Position numbers and translations under genes: made by a program
Shown: positions 45,801 to 60,400 of the stretch, piece by piece
Layout of the letters: every line of letters begins with the position of its first letter
Numbering within the stretch: the first letter of the stretch is position 1
The notes under the pieces: model-generated
The model's database searches: none
Told to the model about the DNA's origin: nothing
Seen by the model: the letters and a program-made list of their open reading frames with translations, nothing else
From: Phoronis australis
Taxonomy: Eukaryota > Phoronida > Phoronidae
Reading direction: 5' to 3'
NCBI GenBank assembly: GCA_002633005.1
Contig: NMRA01000210.1
Span: 580,178 to 644,177, forward strand
DNA length: 64,000 nt

Positions 45801-48800
45801 TAGAAATCAATTGCTATCACGGTCAAGGGAATGTTTGTAGGAATTTATTTTACGATTTCAATTTTAAGTCGTAATTGGAATGAAGTGCATGCTAACATTC
45901 AAAACTAAAACTATTTTTCGGGAACAGCGAACCATGGTCATAGTCTGATACAACGTACCTATTTCTTAGTCGCTGCGCAGAAATCGTACTACAATGTTAT
46001 AGGACCGGGGCGCCATAATGAAAAAAAAATGTATCTACATCCGAACTATTGGACTTTTCTCATTCCCAACGTGTTCATAAAAACACAAGCAAACCAGATT
46101 CACTGGACTTACATGAAATGTCTACCACAAAACTACCGCCAAAACTGGCCTAGCCCTAATTTTTAATTTCTATGACCGCGGTACAGTCTAACCTTAGCAA
46201 AACATGGCGAAACCGTCTTTGACATGATTTTTAGTTTGGACGTAACTTTGCGTGGTCTTGCGCGACCTCGCTTTTCTCGCAAGAAACTTGGTCTACGGAA
46301 CGTTTGTTCGGTGTGGTGCGTAACTGATTGTGCGTGTGCGCGTATGCTGTAAACGAACGTGCGGCGTACAAGCGTACAAGCAGTGTTGAGTGGGCTGTAA
46401 GCCAGTGATTACAAGTTATACTCCTGTAGACTCTCGTTTTTGCTTCATCATTTGCCAAAAAGAAAACATACTATTGTTGTATTGCTATAATTAGTTGTTG
46501 GCAACATCAAAAAGCCAGTAAAGACAAATGTTTAGTTACATACCTTTGACCTAATTGCCTGCACAGACAGATTACCATTGTTAACTGAATTTTTATGAAC
46601 CTAATGTGCGCGCGTACACACTTAGGGTTAAATGTGTTCTCATTTTGTTTAGATCTTCGCTCAGCACGTCCTATACAAGATAGAAAATAACGAGTTTGAA
46701 TATGACCCTCCAATTCCTGACTATTGCGTGGTAAGTTCACATGTACTTCTTGGGTTAAAGAGGCACGGAACGCGAACCCGTAAAGATACATTTTAAACTG
46801 ATCGTGGCGAATCTACTTCTTGGTGATGCTTATGTGAGAGTTATTCACTTTAAATATTGCAAGAATTTCTAGAAAAAATCTTCAGATTGGCTATTTTGAA
46901 ACACAGAAGAAATATAAACTCTTTTACTTTCATCCCAATACAGTTTCAAATTCTCCGCCTCTAATGATGAATATGCGTGCATGCAGTGCGCTGAACGAAG
47001 TCGGAGTGACTGCTGCTTGAAATCTCCACTGTTTTGGAGACATGCTCTGATTTGTGGGAGAAAAAATTGGCGAAGCAACTAGTCATTGACAGATCTTTTT
47101 TTAAATTTGAAAATAAGAGGGAAATGATTTGACACCAACAGAAATTCAAAATCAAACCGTGAAAACATTTGGTCAACAGTTTAACGTCAGTTTCAGTGGC
47201 AGAGTACCACTTTGAATGATGTCATTTAGTCTGTTTTTTGCATTCCAGGCCTCCTTAACATGTTTAAAATTAGTTGCTTATCATTACTGTCTGCATTCTA
47301 TACTACGGTCCGCAGCTGTTTCGAAAAACTATTTTCACCGTCCACAAACCCCGTCATTACATGGCTCACATATATAATCGGTTTCCATGGAAATTGCATT
47401 TTTGGTAAGGTAGGCTATAAGTGCGGTTAAACTGATAACCTACAAGTTACATGTCGGTCTGTTGTTTCTGAGTCTACGCCAGTTCATTCTGTCTGCTGCG
47501 CCCGCCTGAAAGCCGGCATCAGGTGGCGCTGCGTAAAACAAGATGGATACCGACCCATTTTGGCATAGTGAGACTTTTAAAATACCAAAAGTGCAAAAAA
47601 AACGTAATTTGATTTCTTTTGAAAGTGTTTTTAGTTTTCACTGGTGGTCTACCACTAGTGAACAGTAAAAACACTTAAAAGTGTCTCGGGTTGTCAACGA
47701 GACCATGTTTCTGTAAATCATCCGCACTGATCCATGTTTGACATCGGCTGTACTATTAAATAAAAAATTAAACATATGGGAGAAACGTTGTTAATGCGAA
47801 TTTCTATCACTTTGTGCTTGTTTATCTACTCGATAAAAGTCATTGGTTTATCAGGCGTATATTCATTTTATCGTGAAGTCTACTACATGCTTTTATCAGC
47901 GACAGGCACTTCTCGTTCGTTGACAAAACGTTTGCAAAGCAGCATCAAGACATCCGGCCCTAGACGGCTAGTTAAATAAAATTGGTGATAGCAATGGAAA
48001 AATATCGCCAGAAAGCTATTTTTCGGGGTAACGCTAACATTTTTTCCAGGAGTGTTGTTGAACGCCCTTGCGATATCCTGTGCAACTATTCCTCATAATC
48101 TAATTCCAGTTTATTGTATGGTATAGGCGCTTTGTTTTCGTTGTTTCATAACACACTGTTTCAAGCAAATGTTTTTTTTCAGCCGCATGGTGGCGGTTTG
48201 TTAAAGTGGTTAGTGAATCATCGTCTGGCATTCTTTGTCAAAAGCGACGTCTATCTGGAGTATTTACTTTGTCGGAAATTGTGCGACAAGCACCTGAACA
48301 CATCATCGACCACAAGTAAGCACTGTCTTTTACTTAATTACTGGTATTCAAATTTGAAAAAGACAAAATTGTAATTTTTGCCTAGCTTTGAGTCTTCCGT
48401 TTAAAATAATTTCGCAATGATATTAGAATACTAATAATGCTCGCCTGACCCGGTACACTTAGTAAGAAAAATGCTATTTTATTAAAATGGTCCAAACTGG
48501 AATTCGTTGCAGAAAAGTAAAATAAGATATTATACAGGGAATAAAAACTATTCACTAGCCGCGCCCTTACGATCCCCTTAAACCTCACTCACGCACCAGC
48601 AAACAACAAATCCGCAGTACAACTTCCAAGCCCGTGTACCTTAATTCTACAACATACTCCCTACCCGGTGAGTAGGCACCAGATTCCTCACCCGCACCAT
48701 TGATGCGGCTCATCTGGAGTTTGATCCCCAGTGTCAACAGTGCTGTTTTGCCACCGGGTTAGGTGCGTTAGTCGAGTTTAGGGGCGCGGGTATGGAATCT

Positions 48801-51424
48801 GTTCCTCAAACGTGGGACTGTTTCTTGGAGAATCTACTGTTTTTGACTGTTAAAAATCTGCAGCTGAGCCTGTTGCACGAAATTAGACTAAGTCTGAACG
48901 TACGTAAGAAAATCTGCCAACATACAGAAATCCATATCCTGCTCATGCGCAGATGATAAAAGTCAAATCCAAACGACTATTGGATTTACACTTGTCGAGA
49001 AACAGGCCCCTGGTGTTTGTTGATCCAGGAGTTGGATTTAATGTACCCAAACTTGAATTCAGAGGCTCGCCCATGGAATCGTTTCCATCCCGTTACAATA
49101 TTTTCCAGCAATTCACACGAAGATTAAAAATTAAAAGGAACTGATTCTCGAGTACGTAAGATCAGTTGAATAGAAAGACCTCTAATGGAAAAATGAAGTC
49201 AGAGAGTGCATGAAATACTGTGTTGGAATTACAGGGGGGAGAAGGAATAACAGTGACTCGTGTAGATCATGATCCCGTTGAGACCAAAAACGCTTGGGCG
49301 TTAATTTTTACAACTGACGCTTTAGTTACGCCTTCTAATTGAGGCGACAAATTGTGAGGTCCTATTCAGTGTGGCTGGTAGGCTGAAATGCCCCGTGGGG
49401 ACTGGTAAGGGGGAATCCTAATACTTCTCTTGCATGCCTCGTGTGTATTTTACCTTTGGTCTCTCTACTCACCACCTGGTGAAGTGCTATGATGTTCTGA
49501 TTTTATTTGTTTTTTATCTTTATTGACATTACTGGAGAAAGATTTTCTTTTAGCCGGCGCCTCAGCAAACACCAGGCAAGATTCACCGGCCACAATCTCA
49601 TCACAAAACGAATCGAATAATGCTACAGACACCTCACAGAGGAGAGGAAGACCCAAGACGTCGCTTCCAGACTCGGTACAAAGTTCTACGTCAGAGTCCG
49701 TGAGCTCAAGCGCCAGTACCTATAGAAGCGACGTGACGGTTTCATCTGGGTCATCTGGGTCATCTTCGTTTGTTCGGCATTCGCCTTCTTCTTCCTCCTC
49801 CGCAATATTCGCCAAGCCGCTGTCGCAACATAACCCATTGAATTCAAACTTTAGAGATCACGCGCTCTCACATGTGTTTGGAATGAGGCAGTTTCGCCAT
49901 TTTCTGTCAAAAACAAAAGGTCAAACGAGTTTGATGTTCTGGTTACGTGTTGAGAAACTGTTACGCATGCCTGACTCAGAAGAGAAATGGGACCACTTCC
50001 GTGAGATCCAGCTGGTGTATCTCAACGGCAATGTGAAGTGGAACCGTACCAAATTTAGTGATGGTAAGTGTGTACGCAAATGAAATTCTATGTCTGGATA
50101 TCTGCCGTAACGCAAGACACTAGCGGGACAGTCGTGACGAAAATATATGCGCCGTTGTGTTCATTAAGGGTTTTTCCCCGGATCTCGTCTCGTATTCCGG
50201 TTTCTGTCGATTCGACTTGTTCGTCAATAAACGCTAGCAAACTTTGTTTTATTTAACTTACTGTCGATGTCTCATGTACGGAATTCCATCCTCGTCGTAC
50301 AATGACTTCAATGTAAGCTAGCATTGCGAGATATTGCCTAAGTTCGCACCAACCTGGCAAGAAACTCGTAAAACGATAAGTTTAGGTCAATGACGCCCTA
50401 CACTGGCAAGGACATAATCAAGTTTTTCCTAGAAAGGGGCATATATGGTAAGTAATGAAGTGTTCAGATTGTAAAATCTCAGGTACAGAGTATTGAAGTG
50501 CAAAATATTTTGAAAAATGTCGAAGACTGGCTATTATTTTTACGTGATGCCCTAGCCATCCCAGGCATTTGGAAATGGTCCCATTGAGGTGCCAAATGTA
50601 GATCTAGCAGATTGTTTGACAATGATTTTATTTTATTCGTTCAAAGTACTATGTGTTTTCAATGTATAGACCAACTTTCATTCTCTTACTCATAGCAGTG
50701 GGTGCAGATGATATATATAGAACATTGCAAAAATAGGTTGATAGCCGCGGTTTTCGATGGGTTATGTCGTAGAATTTTAAGTGCTGGTGGTAAATGACCG
50801 ATTTTTTATTCAGCAAACTTTGCCCACCCCAAAATTTTAATATTTTGGCAGTGCAAATTGGCCGCGGCCGCAGCCTAACTATTCAGTGCCACCTAAGTAA
50901 AACGGAAACGATCACCACCAATGACAACTGGCGGCAGAATCATATATGTACTCGTAGTCTAGACAAAACCTTTGAGCCGTTTCTGCCTTCTCAGTGTTTC
51001 AAGAAAAGCAATGCCAACCCGTTGCGAGGTCCGTCGATGGCGGCACCGACGTCGATGCTGCCGAGTGACTGACCGCCGTACAAAAGAATGCTCGACTCGA
51101 ACTCATGCTTGGACAAGTAGCTAACTACTGCCCCGTTATTTCCCGGAACTCGCTAGTCAAGAACTTGGTGTCTCTGGTTGTCATCTGGCAAAAAATCAGT
51201 TAGCACTTTGGCTTTGCCTCGATCGATGCTCATTTTTTAGACCATTGCAATATCCGCCTGCAATCCGACGAGCGTTCCAAGGACCTCTATCAACGCTTTC
51301 CTGCCTTTTTCGAGGAGAATCTCCTCTCACCCGACTGTGGCCTTGCCCACCATGGAGCCGCCGTGGATTATGAGGAGGACTTGACCCCGACGCTGGAAAA
51401 TGTCATTATATACACACACACGCA

Positions 51425-51456
<32 letters not shown>

Positions 51457-54400
51457 CATACATATATATGGCTTGGACTTGTCAAGCAAACGTATGGAGC
51501 TGAGCTTCGCAACAACACGCTGGCTTCGATTAAAATAGAAATATCTCTCGCACTAACTTCACTCCTGGAGGAGCTCCGGACTATCGAAGACACCCGTGTG
51601 ATCTCATTGGTGCACCTCCTGGTCGCAGAAGAAAGTTTTATTCTTGCATTCTCTGCAAGACCGCCGGCCGACCATCGTCTTCCCACAACCTTGAAGATTG
51701 CAGATTCCTACGTGACAGCGATAACCGTCGCATCACCAGATCACGCCGGGTTACGGACTTTGACGAAGATGACGCTGATCTCGACGACGAACCGTCCACT
51801 GAAGCTGCCGACGCCTCCTGTGGCTTTGTGTCACTTGATACACAATCAGCTCGACTATTATGCAGTCTCCTCTCTTGAAAGCCTTCTTCCCGTGCAAGTC
51901 ACACTAGGCACTTGTGCTACTTCTAACATGGTGTGCGAGTCTGCCGTATCGTTATACGGTATAACTATTTCCCTCTCTTCGCAGATGACCGGCCAGGCCG
52001 GCGGCCTTACGCCCCTTAAGGTTGTTGGCGAGATCCACTGCTGGCTTACCCGTGGCCCTCACAACTTTCGTCTGGATGTTTTGGTGGTTCGACAGCTTGA
52101 TGTTGACATTCTTGCACGAAATCCCATCATCTCCTACAATGACATTACTGTTCGCCCCCGCTATGCGCCAGATCGTAATTTCTGGTTATGATGTCGTTCC
52201 CTACGGTGTCAGTACTCACAGAGAGACCTTACCCACCGCACGACTTACCCAGTCTTTTCTCTTGCGTTGCCCAGAGCGTTCTGTCGTTCTCCGTGGCCAA
52301 TATACCGAACAACCGACCCCGACTGATGCCCCCCCTAGATACCAATTGGGCGCTCGAACCTAGGTTGGATAACCCTCTTAATAAATTACTTGACCCTAAG
52401 CTGGCTTGGTCACGACGACATGAAATCTCCTCAGTCGCCCACACTGTACTTGTAAAGAACGATACTGATTCACCTCTGTTTATTAAACATGGCGAACACA
52501 TCTTCCAGGGGCGACAACTTTAAGACTCGCTACCACTCGCTACCCGCCCCTGTCCCAGGTTCTACTTCATCCACCACTAGCGCCCTGCCTCCAGGCCCCC
52601 GTACTAGAACACCATTTTCTGATTCCATCAGGCTTGACTCTGATTTACTCTTCTCTGACGACATGCGGGCCCGCTTTCAGTCCCTACACGCAGAGTTCGC
52701 TGATTTATTCAACCCTGCCGTTTCTAAGTATAATGGCACTAACGGGAAGACAGAGGCTGTTGTGAATGTTGGACCCACTCTCCCTCCTCAACGGAAAGGC
52801 CGACTTCCCCAATACAACCGCGAGACCCTTGTTGAACTTCAGACATAATTTGATGAGCTCGAGCCCACTGGTGTTTTCTTCAAGCCGGAACAGGTGAATG
52901 CCCATGTAGAATATCTCAACATCTCCTCCCTTATCAAAAAACCAAGCGGCGGTAGTCGGCTTGTTACCTCGTTTGGAGAGGTTGCCCGCTACTGTAAGCC
53001 CCAACCGCCCCTCATTCCCAATGTGAACAGTGTCCTACGCGATAGCGGGATGGAAATATCTAATAATATCTGACCTCTTACAGTCCTTCTACCAGATTCC
53101 TCTCAGCCATTCGTCTATGAAATATTGTAGTGTCGCAACTCCATTTAAAGGCATTCGCGTTTACACTCGATCTACAATGGGGATTCCGGGATCAGAGACT
53201 TGAGGAGCTCATGTCCAGAGTTCTGGGTGATTTCATTCACCAAGGTTGGGGCACCAAAATCGCAGATAATCTGTATGTAGGTGGAAGTTCACCTGACCGG
53301 GTGCTCCAACGTTGGAGACTTGTCCTCCGGGCTCTTCGGCGAAACATCCTGCGTCTGTCCGCCAAGAAAACCGTCATCTGCCCTAAGTCAACCACCGTCC
53401 TTGGTTGGAAATGGTCCCAGGGTTCCTTATGGGCCAGTGATCATAAGGTCTCATCTCTCTCCTCAGTTGAGCCTGCCACAACTGTGTTCGGCGTCAGATC
53501 ATATATTGGTGCTTTGAAGATGCTAAGCCGTGTTCTCCCTAGCTATGTCTCTCTTTGTGACCCGCAAACCTTCCTCCCGTTTAGTAGCGCCAGGACCTCG
53601 CTAAAAAGCAAGACTTCGCGAGATTACGTGAGACGTTGCCGTGTATTTCTAATGATAACACGTGACTTCGACTAGATTTTAGCTAGGTCCTAGCGTTACT
53701 GAACGCACACCTTGTTTTATTTCACTTACTGTCGAAGCAAGACTGTCACTCCAAACGCATACTGATATATCGCTGAGAGGGGTTCCTTTAACTGATCTGC
53801 TGACGTCAGCTGAGGCTGATCCCACTCTGACAACTTCTAAAAGGTGGAGTCTGGTCTCAGAGAAATCTTAGCACTGTCTGACGGGAACTCCTAAGAAGAT
53901 TTGGGAAAATATAGGAGCGCGTAACATTTTCCCAAAGCTTTCGTCATTGCCATAACATTACACAGCTAGATCTTGACTCCAGGGTTGACGACAAGGCCTG
54001 AGGGACTGTTACCAGGTTGTCAATAAGCACGAAGTGGCGTTGTGGAAAGAGGATGTGCGAATGCTCACGTTAGTGGACATTTGCCCGAAACTTTCGACAC
54101 TTGTTTCGCCCGCTTCCGCTGAAGCGTCGCCACTGGTTCGGTCCGCCAACGCCGGCGTCATCAACCATTCCTCTTTGCCCTCTGGCCTCTTAACAATAGT
54201 GCCTTGCTAGTTCCTACACTTTACCATACGTACCATTTTTCTACACTAAAAAACTTTAGTAGACATTATCCGAATGGGAAAAGGTTCCAAAAAGTACAGC
54301 ATCAACATGAAATATCAGCTTTAATTCCGCTGAGACAAAATCTAGGAATTAGCCTACATGTAAGTTTATCCCTTGGCACATGGGTTCAGAGGTTTGCATA

Positions 54401-57400
54401 ACCAATGATTGCTCAGTCATACCGTGATAATAGACGAATTTATTACTGGTTTTAGCCGTGCGTGGTTCATCAACATTCCTGAACGAGCCAGCTTCGACCA
54501 CTCTAGGAATTCCTACAGTCCCTGTCGACTCGACTGTGAACGACATTCTACTAGATCTTCAGGACATTACCATTGACGTGCTGAAGACGTACTGGATACC
54601 CCGCTTCCTGTCCAAACATGGCGCACGAGTTGCCTACGAGGAGTCTAACAGCCTACACTTTGGGGAGCTGAAAGGCATATTGAACATATTTAGTCGAATA
54701 ACCAAGTAAGCATGACGTGGCTTTGAATTGTGGGGGCATGCGGAAGGTTTCACGGTAGAAGCCTATTGCTATCGTGGCAACGGAAACTTTGATAAAACCG
54801 GATAGGTGTATTAGAGGGGGAGAAGGGAGAGGTCTAAGTTTAGGTGATAGAATCAGAATCCAGCATCAGAAATATTTATTGCATGTAGGCCTAGGCCTCA
54901 TAACTAAGTTTACATTACGGCTTTAAAATGATAAAAGTTCAGCTCTTAGCGCCAGGCTTTGTAGTTCAAAAAATCATGGTTTTGAATAACCGTGGGCTTA
55001 GAATGCCTGACAGCGGTTTTGCAACTAAAATATGGAGTAGTGTGACCACGAATTTTAACACAAGCCTCAACATCATTGTAAATATTACGCAATATTTTAT
55101 GCATTTTCCGTGTATACCCTTCGCAAGTAACACAGGAAAAAGGACTGGAAACATCGACGGTGTCAAATGCCTTGATGAAATCAACATATGCACAGTGAAC
55201 TTTTCCTTGTCGTTTTGTTAAATAGTTCTGGCTCAAGCCATGTAGAAAATCAGTCATGATCAACCGCGTGCAGGCGACGAATATCCTGTTGAATTGGTGG
55301 CCCCCGAGACGGACAAACTTTACTCAACATGCGACTAAAATGATAAATCAGGGGGCACCCTTTTAGGAAACGTTGTCTTGGGCCCGAAACCTGCCATACA
55401 TCACTTTACTCTGACGGAAACATAACGTTTTTGACTTTCCATAGAATATCAATGAAAAATCCGTCTTGCAAAAACACGGAGCTCATCTGCGGTCATTGTT
55501 ATTTAGATACAGCAGTTTTGCCATAGTCAGTAACATTGAAGAAATCCGCAATGCCTTGCCAAGAATGTCGGATGAACAAAAGATTCAGTCTTTACCAAAA
55601 CCTGTCAAACGAAGAATCTCTAATCAAGAAAAAATGGGCGTCGACTCCAGTATTTTGGCGGATCAAGTGTCATCGTTTTATTCCACTGGTAAGCGAATAC
55701 AGCAATGCCACATGCACAAGTGAAGGGGCATTGTGTGGTAATTTTAAAGATAACTAAACAACACTGACACATGCTTGCAGGGGAGAGATTCTAGCGCGCT
55801 CGTTCGGCACTGGTACTATATTTGTCAATTTCTGTTCGACGATGTCGAAGAAGTTAAAAACACTTTAAAATTCAGTAAAAATATATATTTTTAAAAATAC
55901 TAATTTCGAGTCTGAAGAGCCCCACCCATGTATTAATGTTCGAGAGCTACTATTTTACCGGATTTAAAAGTGTTTTTATCTGCATCTAGATTGTCGACAC
56001 CACGCTTTATTTATTACATTCGGACTCTAACCTTAGCAGCCTCGTCCCCAAGCCTCAACATGGCGCTGATCGGTTCAGCCATTTGAAGCTTGGTTATGAG
56101 AATTACCCTCTGCGCAATGATTGGCCGCTGCCTTGACGTCATTGAAACAAAGACAGATTATAATTATTTTCACAGGCGTTGTTGCTGCAATTCATAAAGC
56201 AGATGTCATTCTTTTGGTTTTTGTTTGAAATACAGGTTGTTCGCGTACTTATTTTCAATTCTTTTTATCAATATTATCACAGAAATTATTCCGTTTTCTA
56301 ATCAAAATACGTCGTTTTTTCAATAATGTGCTGTAATAGACCGTTGGTTTTCATTTTTATATAAAACTGCAGAAAATTTCAAAGTTATATTGCTCGGGAT
56401 ATTCCGGTGATTTCCGTAAAATGTGTCAAAATTAGCCTCAAATGGCTAAATCGATCAGTACCATCTGCAAGTCTCAATTAAAATCAAAGGTCTTACGCAA
56501 CGATCATTCTCAATCATTTGTTTGCTTTTTGGTGTGCTGTCAACTTTTGTCATCACGGTCGAATCCCGAAGCATTGGACGGCGTACTCCGTTTTGAGAGT
56601 CACATGACGTGCAGTATTGAATCCGTTGGCACATGTGTAATTAGGAATCTCCCCCGGGGTCACGAAAATACTTAAGGAGTTTCTGATTGATAAAATTATA
56701 CGAAAATTGACGAGTATTGTATCGAACGGGCTTGGTTGCTAATTGAATTCTGTACATTGACGCAATTCAGAAACATCTTGCTGAAATAGACGCATTCAGT
56801 GTACATGCGTCTGTTGGAAAACTGAATGTTAGACAGCAGACTTAATTTTCTATGTCTGGTTTTGTTGGGGAGACGAAAATTGGAACGTAACTTTGGCACT
56901 TTATTTCAGATACGGATTAAAATTTAGATATCTATTTTCACTTGGCGAAATGAAATTTCTTTAAAAATTCAATACCTATTGTTTTGGGATAAATGAGACC
57001 AAAGATGGCACTGTGACAGTCATTGTCGTGTCGCAGGGCTGTAGCTCTGCCCGCGGCCCTTTGAGCTGCAGATTGACATTGCCACGCGCTATCTACAGTG
57101 TGTCGTCTGCTTTCCCTACGACTTATCGTTCTCGAGGTATTTGAGCTTTTCCCATAACGTTAATTTCCTCCCATTGATTGATTTCTCTTGCCGTAATTCC
57201 ACCGTCCCGAAACAGGTCTTTCTAAAACTCTGGACGGTGGACAGATCTCGTCAAGCGCTATCAGGTACATGCCATACGTTTTTCGCTTTGACTTGATATT
57301 CTCGAGTTATTCGAGATTTACCGATCAAATGACTTTTTTATTGGCCAATTCTTCGTTACTCTTTTGACGGTCTAATTTACGCTTGCAACATGTCGCATGT

Positions 57401-60400
57401 TTCGTCCGATCGACAAGAAATTAACACACAACACACATCTCGTGAAAAGCTTGATGTTTGCTATTTTGGGGCGAAAAGGAAGGCAAGATGGCGCTGCGGA
57501 GACCAGTTTTCAAATACTCGTTTGCGTCCTTCCCATGGAACTCGAAAGCTCGTCACAAATATCTTTTAAACAATTCCTGACGAAAATACCATCTTGCAAC
57601 GTCTAGTCGAGAGTAATTCACTTTCCCCTGTGAGGAAATTTCAAGAAAAAAATCTTAAAATTCACAATTTTTCAACTACGCGCGAAGGACAAACTCTGTG
57701 GTTACCACAGAGTTTATAATCTCCCTCCCACTTATAAATGCGCTCATAGTCAGTTGCTTGAAGTAATTAGAGGTCACAGGCCACATTTTTCATATAAGGG
57801 TACTGTGCTACGTCTATGTTTTGCCATACCAAATAAGGAGACGTGTTTTGCCTTGTGGGAGAAATATCGCCGTAATGAAAATTGTTTGATATGAACAGAA
57901 ATTAAAACTCTTTACGAACAAACCTTAGAAATACCTGGCGAGGAGGTTGAATTCTATTTCAGTGGCAGAGAACCACTTTCAGTATTGCAACTGAGTTTGT
58001 TTATTGCGCTCCAGGCCTCTTTAAGGGAATCAGCTATGTTGCAAAACACAGATAGACAGAGCAGACGATGATGTTACATGTGGTCTCGAAATATAGCTAA
58101 TGTTGTAACTTGTTTGTCTGTTATATCTCTCGGTGTTTTGTAACATAACTGCACGCTTGGAGATAGGAGATTGTTTAGAGATTACGAGAGAGTCAAAGAA
58201 AAAGTACAGCCTGTTTTTAATCAAGTTTGTGTAAATGAAGGGCTATACTATACTAATGTGTTGGTCTGTATTATTTGGTAAATTTCCGTTACTAGAAGAG
58301 TCTTTGCAGTTTCGTTTGTCTTAACTGACCTTCACATTGTAAACTTTTTGAAGAACATCTCAACAATTTTCCGTGCACATGCCTCACGGGCATTCAGCTA
58401 CTTTTTGTTAATCTTTAGACGTGAGTTTCGTCGAAAGCAAGAAGACACTGTCAACTATCGTCTTGACTCCTGAAATATCTGGAGGTTTGTGGTATTTTCC
58501 TGGCCAGTTGCAGCACTGGTGTTTTCTTTATGTTGCTTCTTTATGTTTGCTTTATTTGTTTGCTTCATATTTTTATAGGAAGTGTACATTTGTTGGATTT
58601 GATTAGGCTTTGAATTTGGCATTGAATTTTGTTCCCATGGCGACATTTCAGAAAAAATGTCAAACAAGATAATAGCTTAAAGTGCAGAAAATCACCATAT
58701 TCGATTGTGGAACGAGATTTGGGAACGAGCACACAGAGATTCCGGAAGCATATATAAAGTAATTTCAGGCGATCGGGTACACGTTGTACCAGACGTACGT
58801 AAGCCAATCGGGTGGGCCCAGTGCACTGATCACCTGGAGCTATGTTAATGCTTTATTAATAAAATCGAGCCGAAGCGCTAGAGACCTCACTCAAGGGTCT
58901 AGCAGTTTTCCCCACTGGGACTCGAACCCACTACCTTGAGTAAAGGAAGCGGCATCTACCACACTAGGCCGCACTGCCTCCTCCTAGAAGCATAACTCGT
59001 GGACACATGACAGCGTTTTCCCGTTCAGTGACTTTACCAGACGGTTCTGAGCGTGTGATGACATCTAGCTTCTTTGTTAACTGCCAAGCACACTCTTTTG
59101 TCTGTTATGGCAACAAGCAGGCCACTTATCTACCAGGCTTATTACAGACCACTTGTGAACACAGTTAAACTCAGTGATTTGTTGTATTCGGAAATAATAG
59201 ATTGTCGTAACTTCGGTTGCAGTTGGGCGATTTTGGCGATTCAAAAACTAAACATGATCACCATTTGACGAAGAGTTCAGAAATGTTATTAGTTTATGTT
59301 CAAATATGTTGTAATTTAACTTTTATTTTTAACAGCACAGCCCACTCAGGGTAGATACGATCTTATTGGAGATTAGAGCAATTATCGAAAAAAGAGAACT
59401 GGCCCTCCAACCATAAATGTCAGAATAGAGTTAATCAGTGGAGTAAGATATTGCCTACAGGGGTAAACTTCCCAACTTGTTGTTGGGCTATAGAATCGAA
59501 CAAGTTGGGAGCAACGGGAAAACGCCGTAATGAGCTAATTGACTTATCGCCAGAATTTTGAGTTACAGCTTTACTGACCAATCAGAATGCAGCATTATTG
59601 ACGCACCTTCGTTTCCAAGCCGCCATTTTACCCGACAAACAACATGTTGCCGGGTAAAACCTATTGTTTGTTGGTCGACATTTTGCAAGGGGGGGAGCTT
59701 GCGGTAGGTTAATTAGTCACTGGCTTACTGTTTCGAGCGACTTAGTGGTGCGAACGACCAACAATGGACGCCTTAAACTTTTCTTTGTCTGTGTGTGGTT
59801 GATGAAACGTTGCTATAACTATTTTAGCTTTTTTCAAACCGACTAATATTTTGACAGTAGGGATGTCATGCTCTGTGTCTGTAGCATTGCGACAACACGG
59901 GTTGATTCCAAAAGCAAAGACTTTTTCGCCTCACAAGGCGTGGCTGTAATCAGGTCAACGCCATCGCCTTGACCGTGAATTTAAGTTCGAATAACTTTCA
60001 ACACCGCAAAGTACCTATTTACGACTGAAATTAGTGATTGGTGGATTTTTTAGATGGCCCAGACGAAAAGAACGCAGGTGATGCTAGAAAGCGAACTGGT
60101 TCACCCTTGACCTCTCCACCAAACAAAGGGTCCCGGTTAGCTCCTCAATGTTTTGCAGACCACAATGTCCGAACACAAGGACACTTTTCGGATATGACAG
60201 TGGTGGTGGAACGTGACCCCATCCGCATACCCAAGTTTTCAGACGAGTTTAAGAGAGCGCATAAACTGATGGAAGAACTTCAACTGTCTCTACGTGTCGT
60301 TCCGTCGCCAATACCGAAAACGTCACTAAGCAATGTCAAACACAAGGATTTGCCGTACAATGACTGTAAAACAGTTGATAATCATTTCAAGCAGTATTGG

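Noticed and set aside
49523-50083. Independent 186-aa Ser-rich protein
   Set aside because: It is an exon (49554-50063) with fitting splice sites and phase inside the RGSL1-like gene.
51400-52191. 263-aa open frame as a host gene
   Set aside because: The front part is a translated CA microsatellite and the rest matches gag/protease segments of an LTR-type retroelement, so it is not a host exon.
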